From assembly GCA_030220185.1 (NCBI GenBank), contig JASPKZ010003422.1, positions 289,100 to 353,099 on the forward strand: DNA of 64,000 nt. Reading direction: 5' to 3'. The first letter of the stretch is position 1; each line of letters opens with the position of its first letter. Under the pieces are notes generated by a model. The model searched no databases. It saw only the letters and a list, made by a program, of their open reading frames with translations, and was not told where the DNA came from. The position numbers were made by a program, and so were the translations under genes. Positions 10,601 through 19,750 of the stretch are shown piece by piece. The DNA comes from Diploptera punctata. Its lineage: Eukaryota > Arthropoda > Insecta > Blattodea > Blaberidae.

Positions 10601-13600
10601 TTCTTTTTAATCTCTCAATAAAGTTTCATAGTGCTGCTTGCTGAACCTGCCCTTGTTATATATTTTTTAAATGGTGAAAGTAAAAGAAATAAAGTAATTT
10701 TATGTTTACACACATTACATTCAACTATTATAGGAACATCACTATCAGGTTTAATTTAAAGTAAAATTCTTTACACCTCACCTGATATTTTGTCTTCTAA
10801 ATAAATAAATAAGACAATATGAGGTGAGGTGTAAAGAATTTTATTTTAATTTAAAACAAACATTACATTTAAATTAACATTGGGAAGTAAACATTATGAG
10901 GTTACATCATTAATAGTGAGTGGAGAACATTTTTAATCGACTCACCTCATACATTTTCAAACTTCTTTGATACCGACGGTATCACGTCCTTCTTCAGTCA
11001 TGATATTGTCTGAAACCGTTGGTATCAAAGAAGTTTGAAAATGTATGAGGTGAGTCGATTAAAATATGTTCTCCACTCACTATTAAACATTACATTATTG
11101 TATATTATCCCAGTCAGTGCTTGTTCTAGAATGTGAGGGTAAACATTTTTAACTCCTCGTTTTCCATAATTTACACTTTCTCCAAATTACACCACTTTCC
11201 CTCGTGTAAAGTGTAAAAGAGGGGTAATACTATAGTATATTATCCCCATCTGTTTTTTTCATGTTCTGAAATGGATGCAGAAAGTGGGGGGGGTCAAAAT
11301 TTTTGAGCTCATCTCCATTTCCCTCAATTTACACAATTTTTCCCGTGGTCCCTTGAAAAGTATAAAAGAGGCCTAACACTGTAATCATCCCACACTCCAC
11401 TCGGTACACAATACAAGAATACATCAACAAGGGTGCTTTTGTTCCTCTATCCAGAATCCAACCAAGTTTCTTAGGTCTATGGTCTTGGTTTCCCATTGTC
11501 TTAGCTTCTATTTTCCATATCCTCAATGTACTCTATTTATTTTTAATAAAGAGTTTTCAACTGTAAACACCTCAATGCACTTCACACACTCTTTTCAGAG
11601 GTAAGTTAAATGTATTACGTACCTGATGTATGACTGCACGTAAGACACAGTGCTGCCATTCACCGAACTAAAACACACAGAAATTACCAGTCAAGACATG
11701 TCTCATGTCTTTATATTACATTATAAGTGCCTATACAGGGTGTGTGGGACACAAACACAACTTTACTAATGCATTTATATGCACAGGGCTTAACAACTTA
11801 TCCCTTTTATATTTTTTAAATAAAAATTAGGCCGTTCTTTACGACTTGTAACACAACTTTTTTAATTCCTTTACAAACTCCTGTCAAATTTTATTCTTAA
11901 GGTTTCATTTTCAAATTATTTTCCACCATTTACAAAGATTTTTACATTTTTCTAACGATTATTTCAATTTTTATTTTTGTATTTGAAGAGAAAATTTTTT
12001 GCCTAGACCGGGACTCGAACCCGGGACCCTTGGCTTTCCAGGCCAAGTGCTCTACCAACTGAGCTACCGAGGCAAGTTACAATCTAGACGCAAATTTTTC
12101 TCTTATGTACGTTGTAATTCCCTCGTGCCAAATGCTTGAAACCATAGCTTCTATCTTTGCAAATGGCGGCTTCTTAGTTAAGAAGACATTTATTGGGAAT
12201 TATTTCAATATTTCTTTCTATGATATTTAACTATATATGTAGCAACAAGACATGGCAGCCATATTGATTTTAACAAATATTCTATACAACAACAAAGATG
12301 TGTTCAGTCCAGCCGACATAGAGTATGTAGTAATTAACTGTGCACATTTATCTGAGAATTTCAGAACTTACTATTTATTTTGGGTGTTGCATTCTTTCAC
12401 AGGTTAGAGTACTTAAATTGTGTTAGGTTAGCTTTTAGGTTTGTTAAATATTGTGTATATGTTGCTGCATCCTGTGCTTTCCATTTGTTGGCGCTTGTGC
12501 ATGGTGTATGATTGGAACTTAGCAAAAGTTGACGTTTTTATTATTAATTTAACACTTGCTCACTGAAGGATAAATTATATTTGAAGAGAAAAATTTTCGC
12601 CTAGACCGAGACTCTTACCCGGGACCTTTGGCTTTTTGGGCCAAATATAATTAGAAAAATTTGTTGCGTCACATGTTGTGAAGAATCCCCAAAATTTTTT
12701 GTTATAATGCCACCCATTGCACTTTTCATGCTATAGATTCCACAATGGGTAGATTGAAGGCGTTGATTGTATTTTCAATGTATGTAGCACTTCGGCAGAC
12801 CACTTGATGTATATGACATATTCTTGTATTGTGTACGTAGAGGAGTGTATGTTTCTGTAAAGTAGTTAAGTGTGTTGTATGAACATAGCCTACTCCTATT
12901 AGGCATAGCGTCTCCAACCGATGCAGCAGTACCACATGCCATCTCAACATATGCACTGCACCATCCTGGCCCTGGCACCAGATATAGAATCCAGGTTTGC
13001 TAGTCAGAAACAGGCATGGCCCCGTGAGTCAAGATTTGGACAATGCAACCATCTATTTTGGTCGCTTTGTGTCTCCTGTTATGTCATTTCCATTCATTCA
13101 ACTCCTCTTAATTTGCCTTTAGCAGCTAAATTATATCTCAGACAAGCCCGACCTATTCCTTCCTAATTTAAATACCAAGATTGTCTTGGCAGCTTTTCAG
13201 TATGACTCATGGTTTTATTCTATCATCCATTTTAATTTAATCCGTACTAAAACAGATGAGATAAAAAAATACCAAACGAAAAAGTTCTACCATTTCATGT
13301 CCTATTATTAGAGATCCGTGAAAGTGGTTTTATTTTTTGGGAAAATTTGTTTTAAAATTTCAAGATTTCTATGTTATTGGGAATTTGGCAGCATTATTCT
13401 AAAAAAATGTAAATTTGAGTCTTTCAACGCAGTTTAGTGCATATTAAACCCAATAAGAATGATATATCCAGTAGTTTAAGGTCAACTTTTAGCTTCTACA
13501 ATTGATATTGATGTTAATACACTAAAATGCATAAAATTTTAACAAAAAGCAACCATGGTGAGCATCTCTGCATTCTCATTCATAAGAGTGGCTGACACAC

Positions 13601-16600
13601 TTGGTTTTGGTGTGACAACAGGTAGAAAATTAAAAAACAAAAGATAATGAAAATTACTGTTTTGTTACATTTTGTTAAAATACATGTTATAGATAAGTAA
13701 TCCTATAGAAAAAAAGTGTATGTAATTAAATTGGAAGCCAGGACTGAAGAGTGTCTGAAACCACCAGTATCAAAGAAATTTGAAATTATGAGGTGAGTCA
13801 TTACAAATATGTTCTCCACTCACTATTAATCACAGTAACACGTTTAAAAATAAAGAATTTTTTCATAACAATACAAAATACAGTAGAGTATTTATCTTAA
13901 TTTTTAAAAAATGCAAGGATAATACGAAAACCGGATAATCAGAAGTTTGCTGTAAGATGTTTAATTTAAAATTAAATTCTTTTCACCTCACATTCTGTCT
14001 TCTATTTAGACCAATTTCAAAACCTAGACATGTTAGTAGAGAGGATACCTTATAACATGTTAAATTACAACCCAGGAGGACATACAAGTCGTGGACGACC
14101 AACTAAAAGATGGAGCCGGAACAGATCACAAATGGTCTAAACCGTGACAGTAGACGATCATGATATGAGGTGATATAAAAAGGAGAGGAGACCATTGGAC
14201 GTCAGTTGTGAACGTGAACAGCATTGAGAATGTCACAAATACATTGATGAAATCTAGATCTGCGAGGGAGTTAAGAAGTACGAGGTGAGTCAAGAAACAA
14301 CTCTACAAAATTAAGATATAAAAAGAAGTTCATTTTAAATTTTCATTACATTTACCAAAAGGAAAACATGCTTAAATTCTGTGCACTTATGTACTTACAC
14401 ATCAGGTACGGTGCTGTTGGAGCCGACAGTACCAGCGCCATCCTCAGAATTCCCCACAATCATCTTGTCCAGCACTGCCTTCGCAGCAGCATGCTTCGCT
14501 TCCTTCTTGGAGCGGCCAGTCCCCATGGCTGTAAGAACTTACAAGTAGATACAAGTTGACACACTAGAAGTAAGAGTTCTCAGGCCTCCAACTGGCTCTA
14601 TCGAACCCTGCTCGGGTTCATGGCCACATTCCCTCTATAATCTACTACCCTCAATCTTATTATCCCATCTCATTCTGCCTGTTGTCTCTCTGCTTCTCGT
14701 ATAAGGAGTTTCTCTTTCATTCTCCATTTATGCCACATGTCCTTCCCATCAATCTATAAGACCAAACTCTTATCATATTTGAAGAGAAAAATTATTTATC
14801 CATCATAGAGAAGTATGAAACGAACAATAAAAATATCTTCTTATTATATCTGGTTTCCCACAAAGATTGTGTAGCTCCATTCACCTGTCTGTTCATCTCT
14901 CTTTGGTCCAAAAATTTTTCAAAGAACTTTATTTTCAAATACTCGTATGTACGTAGCTAATGCTCCTTGTTGCTTCCCAACACTTGGGATGTCACATCTT
15001 GAAGAGCTACACTCAATACACCTCAGTATAGCAACTGCACATTCATGCTAGTTCCTGAATGAGATGGGTTTTCCAACAGTGTTTCTATATTTGTTTCAGA
15101 ATATTTCAATTAAATTTGAATCATAATTATCCTTAATTTTTTCTTTTAATCGATTCGTAAGAAAATGCATTTGTTACTTTCTGCTTAATTTTACTCCTCC
15201 CTTTTTTTGCAAGTAAATCACCTCTTTCATTCCCTTGTTTTCCACAATATTTTCTCCTTCCTTAAAGAGTCCGTGTTTCACATCCATATAACTGGGAGAA
15301 TAACAGATTTCTTGTGTCTAACAAAACAAAAATTGTAGCCATTTGATCACCAACAAACACATGTGCAAAAGTGTAGCCATTTGATCACCAACAAACACAT
15401 GTGCAAAATTTGGTTACGATTGTTTTCAGTATCAACTACACATGATCTGTAAAAATATTTTAAAATCTTTCATTGAGAACAAACTCAATAGGTTCATTCC
15501 TCCGGAAATCACTTGAAGTGTAAGATCAACAAGTTCTAGTAATTAAAAAAATCCCTGCTACACCAAAAAGAAAAGGTGCCTAAAATTGTTTTAATATATA
15601 AATTTGGGAATTTTTAACATTATGAGGTTATATTAATAAGAATCAAATGAATAGTGAATTCTTCTTACCTCATACTTCTATGTTTTTTAAACACAGCACT
15701 GCAGTATCAGCAACCATCGTCACCATTCTCAGCTGTTTTAACGACTCATTTTTTTCTTTTTCCAGTAATTATCCAAACTGCCATCTGGTGTTCTTTTCAA
15801 GGAGTAATTTTCTAAACTGCCATCTGTAGTATTTTTGAAGAACTTCGTAATCAAGCTCGGTTCATCTGGGATCTCGAAATTCATGGTCTCAGTATGGTTT
15901 TTTTAATATATATTTTTCCCCAAACTGTTAAATCCAAAGGTTTGGATAGATGTTTCAAAAGTTTTACTTCTTTTTCAATTCTATGATTCTCTAATAAACT
16001 ATGTGCTGCTATAGCTGACTTTTCAATTTCTCCATTCTTTATGTTTCTGAAATATTCTTTTTTACAAGTTTCCAAGTTCCTTTTTGCAATAGAATATATA
16101 TAGGAAAAACAAAAAGGAACTTGGAAACTCGTAAAAAAGAACACTTTAGAAACATAAAGAATGCAGAAATTGATAAATCAGCTATAGCAGCACATAGTTT
16201 ATTAGAGAATCATAGAATTGAAAAAGAAGCAAAACTTTTGAAACATCTATCCAAACCTTTGGATTTAACAGTTTGGGAAAAGATATATATTAAAAAAACT
16301 ATGCTAGAACCATGAACTTCGAGATTCTGGACGAACCGAGCTTCATTACAAAGTTCTTCAAGAATAAAACAGATGGCAGTTTAGAAAATGACTCCTTCGA
16401 AAGAACACCAGATGGCAGTTTGGATAATTACCGGCAAAAGTAAAAAATTTAGTCGTGAAAACAGACGATGGTTGCTGATACTGCGGTGCTGTGTTAAAAA
16501 AAAATATGTAAGTATGAGGTAAGAAGAATTCACGATTCATTTGATTCTTAAACCTAAAATATGAGCAAAATACACAGACCAAAAATAAAGTTCAAAATAA

Positions 16601-17110
16601 TCCCTTAAAAATTAAGAGCGTGCAAAATACATGATCAAATACGGTATAAAGTTATCTATGCGTCTTCTCTTTCTGTATGTTCCAAATTCTATCCAGTTTT
16701 CTTCATTCCTTCTAAATTTAGAACTGAAAATGGTATTTTGTTATTAATTTTGTTTCTATAGTGAACTTTATAGTTTGACCTTGAATGTTGTTAAATATAT
16801 TTTTTTTAATTTTGTGTTCCAGGATGGTGAGTTTTTTAATTGTTTCTTTTCCTTGGGATCAGATTGTCGGATGGTGAATTCTTTAAATATTTTTTTAATG
16901 AATTGTAGCAATATAATATTGTTTGCACGTCACCTCATCCTGATAATACTTACCCACATTATCGTTGACAGTGACCCGATAACGGAATGTTGGTTCATGA
17001 ATGGCTCCCTCTATCTGTACGAGCTCGTACTTTGGTGTCATGCCTCGACGACTTAACAGTTCCTGCAGAACAGACACAGGCGTCTTTCCAACTGCAACTC
17101 CAGCAGACAT
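7543..17110 (-). CDS. loqs: loquacious-type dsRNA-binding protein (5 exons, 3' part not found)
   Basis: The gene runs right to left. Coding exons are 17110-16954, 14528-14399, 11667-11623, 9264-9083 and 7661-7543, together 633 nt or 211 codons. All four internal junctions have GT donors and AG acceptors, and the phases (1, 2, 2, 1) join without a break. The protein has two dsRNA-binding domains: dsRBD1 at residues about 9-75 (KTPVSVLQELLSRRGMTPKY... then GTGRSKKEAKHAAAKAVLD) and dsRBD2 at about 130-195 (NPIGSLQEMCMSRRWPPPSY... GTGKSKKLAKRQAAHKMWEK). Loquacious/TARBP2/PRKRA proteins bind dsRNA and partner Dicer in cytoplasmic miRNA or siRNA processing. R2D2 is the main alternative, but the 'RRWPPPSYDMVSEEGLPHERLF' wording fits Loqs/TARBP2. 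The usual third dsRBD is not visible down to base 1, so the 3' exons probably lie off the left edge. The last seen exon ends in phase 0 with an acidic DDDDE. Confidence 0.92.
7735..7910 (-). repeat. tRNA-like repeat in loqs intron 4
   Basis: The core is about 7831-7760, with a TAGCTCAGTTGGTAGAGCAT A-box half and a GGGTTTGAGTCTC B-box half. The family flanks are 'tttgaagagaaaaatt' on one side and 'aaaaaaattttcttatatatg' plus 'ccaaatgctatgaaacctt' on the other. It lies in the intron between exons 5 and 4. Confidence 0.65.
7911..8962. other. Intron sequence, no gene supported
   Basis: It contains a 68-codon plus-strand frame (8215-8421, MAHLNRLLYKSKPRIYLSAV...) preceded by a GC-richer 250-bp stretch with a CCAAT-like 'aaccaatcac'. 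It may be the 5' end of an unrecognised mobile element; no domain is visible. 'atgaggtgagtg' at 8738 and similar strings are PLE-end scraps. Confidence 0.3.
9083..9264 (-). CDS. loqs: loqs coding exon 4 (N-terminal part of dsRBD2)
   Basis: The acceptor TTGGCTGCAG ends at 9265 and the donor GTAAGT is at 9082-9077. It reads RKTEIISPYDDPIPGNPIGS, then LQEMCMSRRWPPPSYDMV, SEEGLPHERLFTISCAVFKH, and RET with one extra base (phase 1). This is helix 1 through beta 3 of the second dsRBD, which in the family binds dsRNA together with dsRBD1. The wording is very close to insect Loqs and vertebrate TARBP2. The surrounding frames are shadows extended by intron sequence. Confidence 0.95.
9345..9430. repeat. 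(TA)n microsatellites around a tRNA-like tail
   Basis: AT/TA runs at about 9350-9363 and 9411-9426 flank 'gataagaaaaataaatgcctggacggaattcgaacccgg', a tRNA-like B-box tail in antisense. The TA runs are what keep two minus-strand frames open here; those frames are not genes beyond loqs exon 4. Confidence 0.65.
9480..9600. repeat. tRNA-like tail hairpin
   Basis: 'ttttagaaagaaataataaacactcgg' and 'ccagatctctga'-type text on the left mirror 'tcagagatctgg' and 'gtgtgagcattaatttttctttctaaaa' on the right. The outer arms are inverted copies of one tail unit, so the roughly 115 bp can fold on itself. Confidence 0.65.
9700..10735. other. Intron sequence between loqs exons 4 and 3
   Basis: It contains a tRNA-like string (GCCCAGGTTCAATACCC, 9700-9716) and a G-run at 9957-9968. 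Overlapping short frames at 9718-10500 show no recognisable domain. No gene is supported. Confidence 0.4.
10738..11095. mobile_element. PLE inverted dimers (two nested palindromes)
   Basis: The first palindrome (10748-10858) has arms 'aaattctttacacctcacc' and 'ggtgaggtgtaaagaatttt' around a short A/T centre. The second (about 10905-11092) has arms of about 80 bp running from 'taatagtgagtggagaaca' to its inverse near 11088, including 'cacctcatacattttcaaac' and 'gtttgaaaatgtatgaggtg'. Its centre (about 10985-11015) holds broken hammerhead pieces: GAAACC, GTT and GGTATC on the plus strand, CTGAAGA on the minus strand. These are two PLE ends joined head to head. Confidence 0.7.
11096..11600. other. 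Intron sequence, no gene supported
   Basis: Two similar stretches (11080-11235 and 11230-11400, each with 'tatattatccc' or 'atcatcccacactc', 'ccctcaatttacacaa' and 'aaagtgtaaaagagg') look like a diverged direct duplication. The function is unknown. Confidence 0.35.
11623..11667 (-). CDS. loqs: loqs coding exon 3 (linker micro-exon)
   Basis: A 45-nt exon with acceptor TGTGTTTTAG ending at 11668 and donor GTACGT at 11622-11617. With the phase-2 bases from exon 2 it reads V-SVNGSTVSYVQSYI, then the AG of the next arginine. It is a multiple of 3, so skipping it would not disturb the frame; alternative use is possible but not shown. It encodes no domain, only the linker between dsRBD1 and dsRBD2. 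Confidence 0.75.
11975..12215 (-). repeat. Best preserved tRNA-like repeat
   Basis: The core at 12073-12001 is 73 nt on the minus strand. It has a GCTC/GAGC D stem, a TTGGC/GCCAA anticodon stem with 7-nt loop CTGGAAA, a CCGGG/CCCGG T stem with loop TTCGAGT, and an acceptor stem with one mismatch. There is no CCA, and a T-run follows the 3' end, as needed for Pol III termination. The core sits between 'agagaaaattt' and 'aaatttttctct'. The body on the right ('atggcggcttcttagttaagaagacattta') is shared with 17440, 21675 and 29685. It may be a SINE head or a tRNA pseudogene; a working tRNA seems unlikely because the same unit is scattered with mutations. Confidence 0.7.
12216..13740. other. Intron sequence with repeat debris, no gene supported
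   Basis: It contains a truncated tRNA-like repeat at 12577-12650 and the end unit 'taacacttgctcactgaaggataaattatatttgaagag' at 12549-12587. 12230-12470 resembles 24190-24400 ('atatttaactatatatgtaac.aagacatggcagcca'), an unnamed interspersed repeat. Short frames at 12726-13166 have no recognised domain. Confidence 0.4.
13740..13840 (+). mobile_element. PLE terminus with shortened hammerhead-like motif
   Basis: 'CTGAAGA' at 13744-13750 is followed after only six bases by GAAACC, then 'ACCAGTATCAAAGAAATTTG' and 'atgaggtgagtcatt', and 'gttctccactcactattaa'. Stem II has been deleted compared with the copy at 47369. Confidence 0.65.
13960..14330 (+). pseudogene. LINE C-terminal remnant beside PLE end strings
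   Basis: 14010-14140 reads M-L-V-E-R-I-P-Y-N-M-L-N-Y-N-P-G-G, then 'RGRPTKRWSRN', the typical LINE ORF2 tail (RIP...L.Y.P.G.R.RGRPxxRW). It is bounded by 'ttcttttcacctcacattctgtc' on the left and 'gaggtgatataaaaagg' on the right, strings that also mark PLE ends. Confidence 0.55.
14399..14528 (-). CDS. loqs: loqs coding exon 2 (C-terminal half of dsRBD1)
   Basis: The acceptor TTCTTACAG ends at 14529 and the donor GTAAGT is at 14398-14393. Joined to the previous phase-1 base it reads A-MGTGRSKKEAKHAAAKAV, the GTG-x-SKK-xAKxxAA signature whose lysines contact RNA in dsRBDs. After the helix comes a flexible linker rich in G, S and N (GNSEDGAGTVGSNSTVPD). It is 130 nt and leaves phase 2. Confidence 0.93.
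14585..14790 (-). mobile_element. LINE 3' end fragment, minus strand
   Basis: 'ggctctatcgaaccctgctcgggttcatggccac' is a diverged form of 'ggcactatcgaaccgataggttcatggccac' (42154) and of the inverse of 28915-28942, the 3' end of a LINE family. It is 60 bp from loqs exon 2. Confidence 0.5.
15334..15408. repeat. Perfect 37-bp tandem duplication
   Basis: 'gtagccatttgatcacc' through 'acacatgtgcaaaa' appears twice back to back with no differences except at the edge. It is a young local duplication with no visible function. Confidence 0.8.
15881..16098 (-). pseudogene. PLE endonuclease C-terminus, left arm
   Basis: Reads RNLETCKKEYFRNIKNGEIE, KSAIAAHSLLENHRIEKEVK, LLKHLSKPLDLTVWGKIYIK. In PLE proteins this region follows the GIY-YIG nuclease motif and includes the conserved asparagine/histidine-containing helix. 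The GIY and YIG strands are missing. Confidence 0.75.
16105..16315 (+). pseudogene. PLE endonuclease C-terminus, right arm
   Basis: Reads METRKKEHFRNIKNAEIDKS, AIAAHSLLENHRIEKEAKLL, KHLSKPLDLTVWEKIYIKKT. It is nearly the same as the left arm on the other strand, so both arms came from the same subfamily. The N-terminal part is missing at exactly the dimer centre. Confidence 0.75.
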
Positions 17111-17113
17111 TTT
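16954..17113 (-). CDS. loqs: loqs coding exon 1 (start codon, N-terminal half of dsRBD1)
   Basis: The ATG at 17110-17108 begins MSAGVAVGKTPVSVLQELL. It is preceded by only 3 nt of exon, because a good acceptor (TTTGTTTCAG) ends at 17114, so at least one 5' UTR exon must lie upstream and was not located. The donor is GTAAGT at 16953-16948, giving 52 codons plus one base (phase 1). The encoded part is the first helix and first beta strands of dsRBD1, ending YRVTVNDNV. Starting at this ATG matches the short basic N-terminus known for the family. Confidence 0.9.
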
Positions 17114-17274
17114 CTGAAACAAAGTGCAACGGTTGGCTACATTCAATTACCAGGGGATTCCAGGGCAGATGACTTGAATTGCATGAAATAACTGAATTCA
17201 AAGTCAAAATGTGCTCTCTCTTCTGTTCATTAAATCATGTGCATTCAGTTATGTTGTGAGAAAACAAACATGAT

Positions 17275-17595
17275 AGCTTATTTGAAGACAAAAATTATAC
17301 GCTCAGACTGGGGTTTGAACACAGGACCTCTGGCTTCCTAGGCCAATGCTCTACTACTGAGCTACCTGAGAAACTGCAATCTAAACATACAATTTTCTCT
17401 TATATATGTTGTTAATTCCTGCTATGAAGCTGTTGCAAATGGTGGCTTCTTTATTAAGAAGACATTTAATAGGGATTTTTACACTACATTATAAAGCCAG
17501 TACAGCTTCTTTCAATGTTTTTATTATTAACACTTCTCACTGAAGGATAAATTATATTTGAAGAGAAAAGTATGAAATGAATAATAAAAACATCA
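17275..17595 (-). repeat. tRNA-like repeat with body
   Basis: The core is about 17371-17301, with one D-loop deletion. The body on the right includes 'gctatgaagctgttgcaaatggtggcttctttattaagaagacattta', and the end unit 'taacacttctcactgaaggataaattatatttgaagagaaaa' follows. It lies about 170 bp upstream of loqs exon 1. Confidence 0.65.
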
Positions 17596-17599
17596 AAAT

Positions 17600-18090
17600 T
17601 CTATAATCCATTGACCCTGCAGAGGCAAGCATGCTTACAGCTAGTCCACTGGGGCTTACTTTCTCAACTACAAGATTTTTTTACGTGCCATAAATGCACA
17701 ACATGATACCAACAGCTTTACTTCCGTCAGCCTCGAGATTTTTACTCCCAAAAGTCGATTGACACTTGGCAGGTTTGAATCAGTGAACCAGAGGTGAGCA
17801 CACTAACCACTCTTCTGGACTGAAATAAGAGGTAACTGAACAAAATGTCGGCTTTTTCTCACCCAGCTTTGAATTATACCTTATTTACGTGTGTGTAGGT
17901 TGCAACCAAGTTTTGCAACAGTAAACTGGTGAAAAAATAATTGTCTTATATTTTCGCTAAGAAGCAGTGCAAAGGCCTACACCATTTTTAAATCAGGCAA
18001 TGTTGTAAATTCCAAAGCTTCTGTTGCCAACTATGTAACGGTACATTCGGGCTGCAGTTCAGTAAAAGGGACAGTCGTTGGTAGGAACGG
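17600..18090. other. Unassigned sequence upstream of loqs
   Basis: 17630-17840 contains SINE-like text ('gaatcagtgaaccagaggtgagcacactaaccactcttctggac'), matched in part at 25650-25760. No promoter of loqs can be pointed to with confidence. Confidence 0.35.
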
Positions 18091-18099
18091 TATTGTCAT

Positions 18100-18540
18100 T
18101 CCAGTTCACTGTGTGTAAACATGGAGCAAGTTATGCCTCCAAATTCAAGCTACAAGTGTTCTGCAATGCAGCTGAACACGGAAATAGGTCAGCAGGAAGA
18201 AAGTTTGATGTGGATGAAAAATGTGCGACGGTGGATCCATACAAAACATGCACTTAAAAACACATTGACAATCTTTCTACAATAAGAAAGCAAAATATCA
18301 GCAGTTAGAAAGAACACTCCTGGATTACATACAGAAAACAAGGGCAGACAGATTTTCTGTATCCTTCGAAATTATCCAATCGAAAGGCCTTACGATAGCC
18401 AAGAATATGGAAATCCCGTGCAATGAATTTAAGGAAAGCTATAGCTGGGCAAGGCAATTTATAACACGTCATGACCTTGTAATTCGGCAGCGTACATCAT
18501 AACACAGACACTTCCTGACATCTACCAGTTATCTAGTTAT
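18100..18540 (+). pseudogene. pogo/CENP-B-type transposase N-terminal relic
   Basis: With frameshifts the plus strand reads SYK, then VFCNAAEHGNRSAGRKFDVDEK (a first helix-turn-helix), then after a gap FEIIQSKGLTIAKNMEIPCN, WARQFITRHDLVIRQRT and ITQTLPDIYQ. The order of a Psq-like helix-turn-helix, a CENP-B-type helix-turn-helix ending W..xFxxRHxLxIRxRT, and 'xQxLP' is the known N-terminal layout of pogo/Tigger-family DNA transposases. The DDE catalytic domain is not seen downstream. There are several breaks, so it is dead. Confidence 0.65.
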
Positions 18541-19015
18541 TTCATACCGTAATTTTGAAACTTAATTTTACATATAAAAAAGTGTGGCCTATACAAAATA
18601 AATACGGTAACTGTGGTCAACTGAGACATTAAAAAAATTGTTTATTTGACTGGGTGACCACATGTCCTAATTATCACACTGGCTCATAAATAAATTAGGA
18701 ACGTCGACTTCAAGTACATATAAATACTTGCGGCTGAACAGCACTTTAGGTTACTTTTGATTTTTCAGTTTGTTGTAAATTATAGCACCTCTTCTGTATT
18801 TTACTAACATTTTTTAATATTTTAAACTTTTTCAAACAATTTTTATAACATTATTTGAAAATGCTTAAGTATTTATTTAAATACGCAAATCACAACATTA
18901 CACACTGTTAGACAATATTGTGATGCTAACTGCTATTTTCTCCACAGAGTGTATTACTTAATCTACGATTTTTCGATCGCTGGTTAGAACGGAATTAGGA
19001 AGTGATAAGTAAGTG
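18541..19015. other. Unassigned AT-rich sequence
   Basis: No coding signal or recognised repeat beyond a SINE-like scrap. Confidence 0.4.
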
Positions 19016-19310
19016 TACACCCATTTTGAATAAACATTTGGCAATTTTAATATTATTAATATATTTCAACATAATTTGGGGATTTATTGCAAAGATTGGT
19101 CATTTAAATTTCAGAGTGACGTTCTGCCATCTAGCGTAAGCTATATAAACTTTAGTACGATTTCGATAATAATTGATATGTGGCAAGGATGATAATCGAT
19201 ATGTGGTTCAATGACGGGTTATCGCTGGATCTATAAACTCTGGCGCATGTGCAGTGTTCTATACGATTGAAAATACATCAGGTAACCTAAAGTGCTTTTA
19301 TATTTAACTT
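19016..19310 (+). repeat. Unnamed interspersed repeat (foldback family), copy 1
   Basis: It shares with 20225-20400 and 23450-23600 the strings 'ttattgcaaagattggtca', 'gccatctagcg' and 'gcgcatgtgcagtgttctata'. The family is a non-coding element of about 550 bp, seen in both orientations between 19 and 25.6 kb. Confidence 0.5.
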
Positions 19311-19388
19311 TTATAGGAATTAATCACCATGAGGTTTAATTTATGGTGAAGTTAAATGTCTCTTACCTCTCCTCATACATATCTTCTA

Positions 19389-19433
19389 AGTAGATCGCGA
19401 TTTCGAGACCATAACGGTCTCATCTTCAGTACT
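19389..19433 (-). ncRNA. Hammerhead-ribozyme-like motif with intact core
   Basis: Read 5' to 3' on the minus strand from 19433: AGTA (stem I), CTGAAGA (core CUGANGA), T, GAGACC-GTTAT-GGTCTC (6-bp stem II with 5-nt loop), GAAA (core), then the palindrome ATCGCGAT formed with the last A of GAAA (stem III), C as the cleavage nucleotide, and TACT, which pairs with AGTA. All the conserved hammerhead core positions are present. The predicted cut is between 19393 and 19392. A three-base-pair stem III with a two-base loop is too short to be stable alone, but it is self-complementary, so a dimeric hammerhead is possible, as proposed for PLE hammerheads. Confidence 0.75.
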
Positions 19434-19750
19434 TTTTTGGTGACTGATGTTATGTCGATCGGAAGAAACTCTTCTTCTTCCCTCTGTTAGAGAACTGAGA
19501 GTGGAAAAGTCAGCAGTAGCTGCTCATGCTTGGTCAAAAAAACATTTAATTGAATCAAAAGCCAGTCTAATTAAACAAATAGATAAACAAAAGGAACTCA
19601 CGGTTTGGGAAAAGGTCCATATTCAGAAAAACAAAAGAAAACTTATGAACTTCGAAATTCCCACAAATTTTGACCTGATCCAGAGGTTCATCGGTCCACC
19701 AACAGAGGGAAGAAGAAGAGTTTCTTCCGATCGACTTAACATCAGTCGTC

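Larger units (their letters stand above)
15600..16575. mobile_element. Near-complete PLE inverted dimer (palindrome of about 970 bp)
   Basis: The left arm (15600-16098) is a PLE 3' end on the minus strand and the right arm (16105-16575) is the same end on the plus strand. Each arm carries the end of a GIY-YIG protein, then the hammerhead-like region, then 'atgaggtaagaag' and 'gaatcaaatgaat' or its inverse. The centre is 'gaatatatataggaaa'. The arms differ by scattered substitutions, so the dimer is not an assembly foldback of one read. The two decayed hammerhead-like regions are near 15688-15750 (minus) and 16445-16500 (plus). Confidence 0.8.

Noticed and set aside
12001..12073. A functional tRNA gene
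   Set aside because: The core folds well, but the same core with mutations is scattered in the window with constant flanks and body, which marks a repeat family. A single working tRNA cannot be excluded without a tRNA covariance search.
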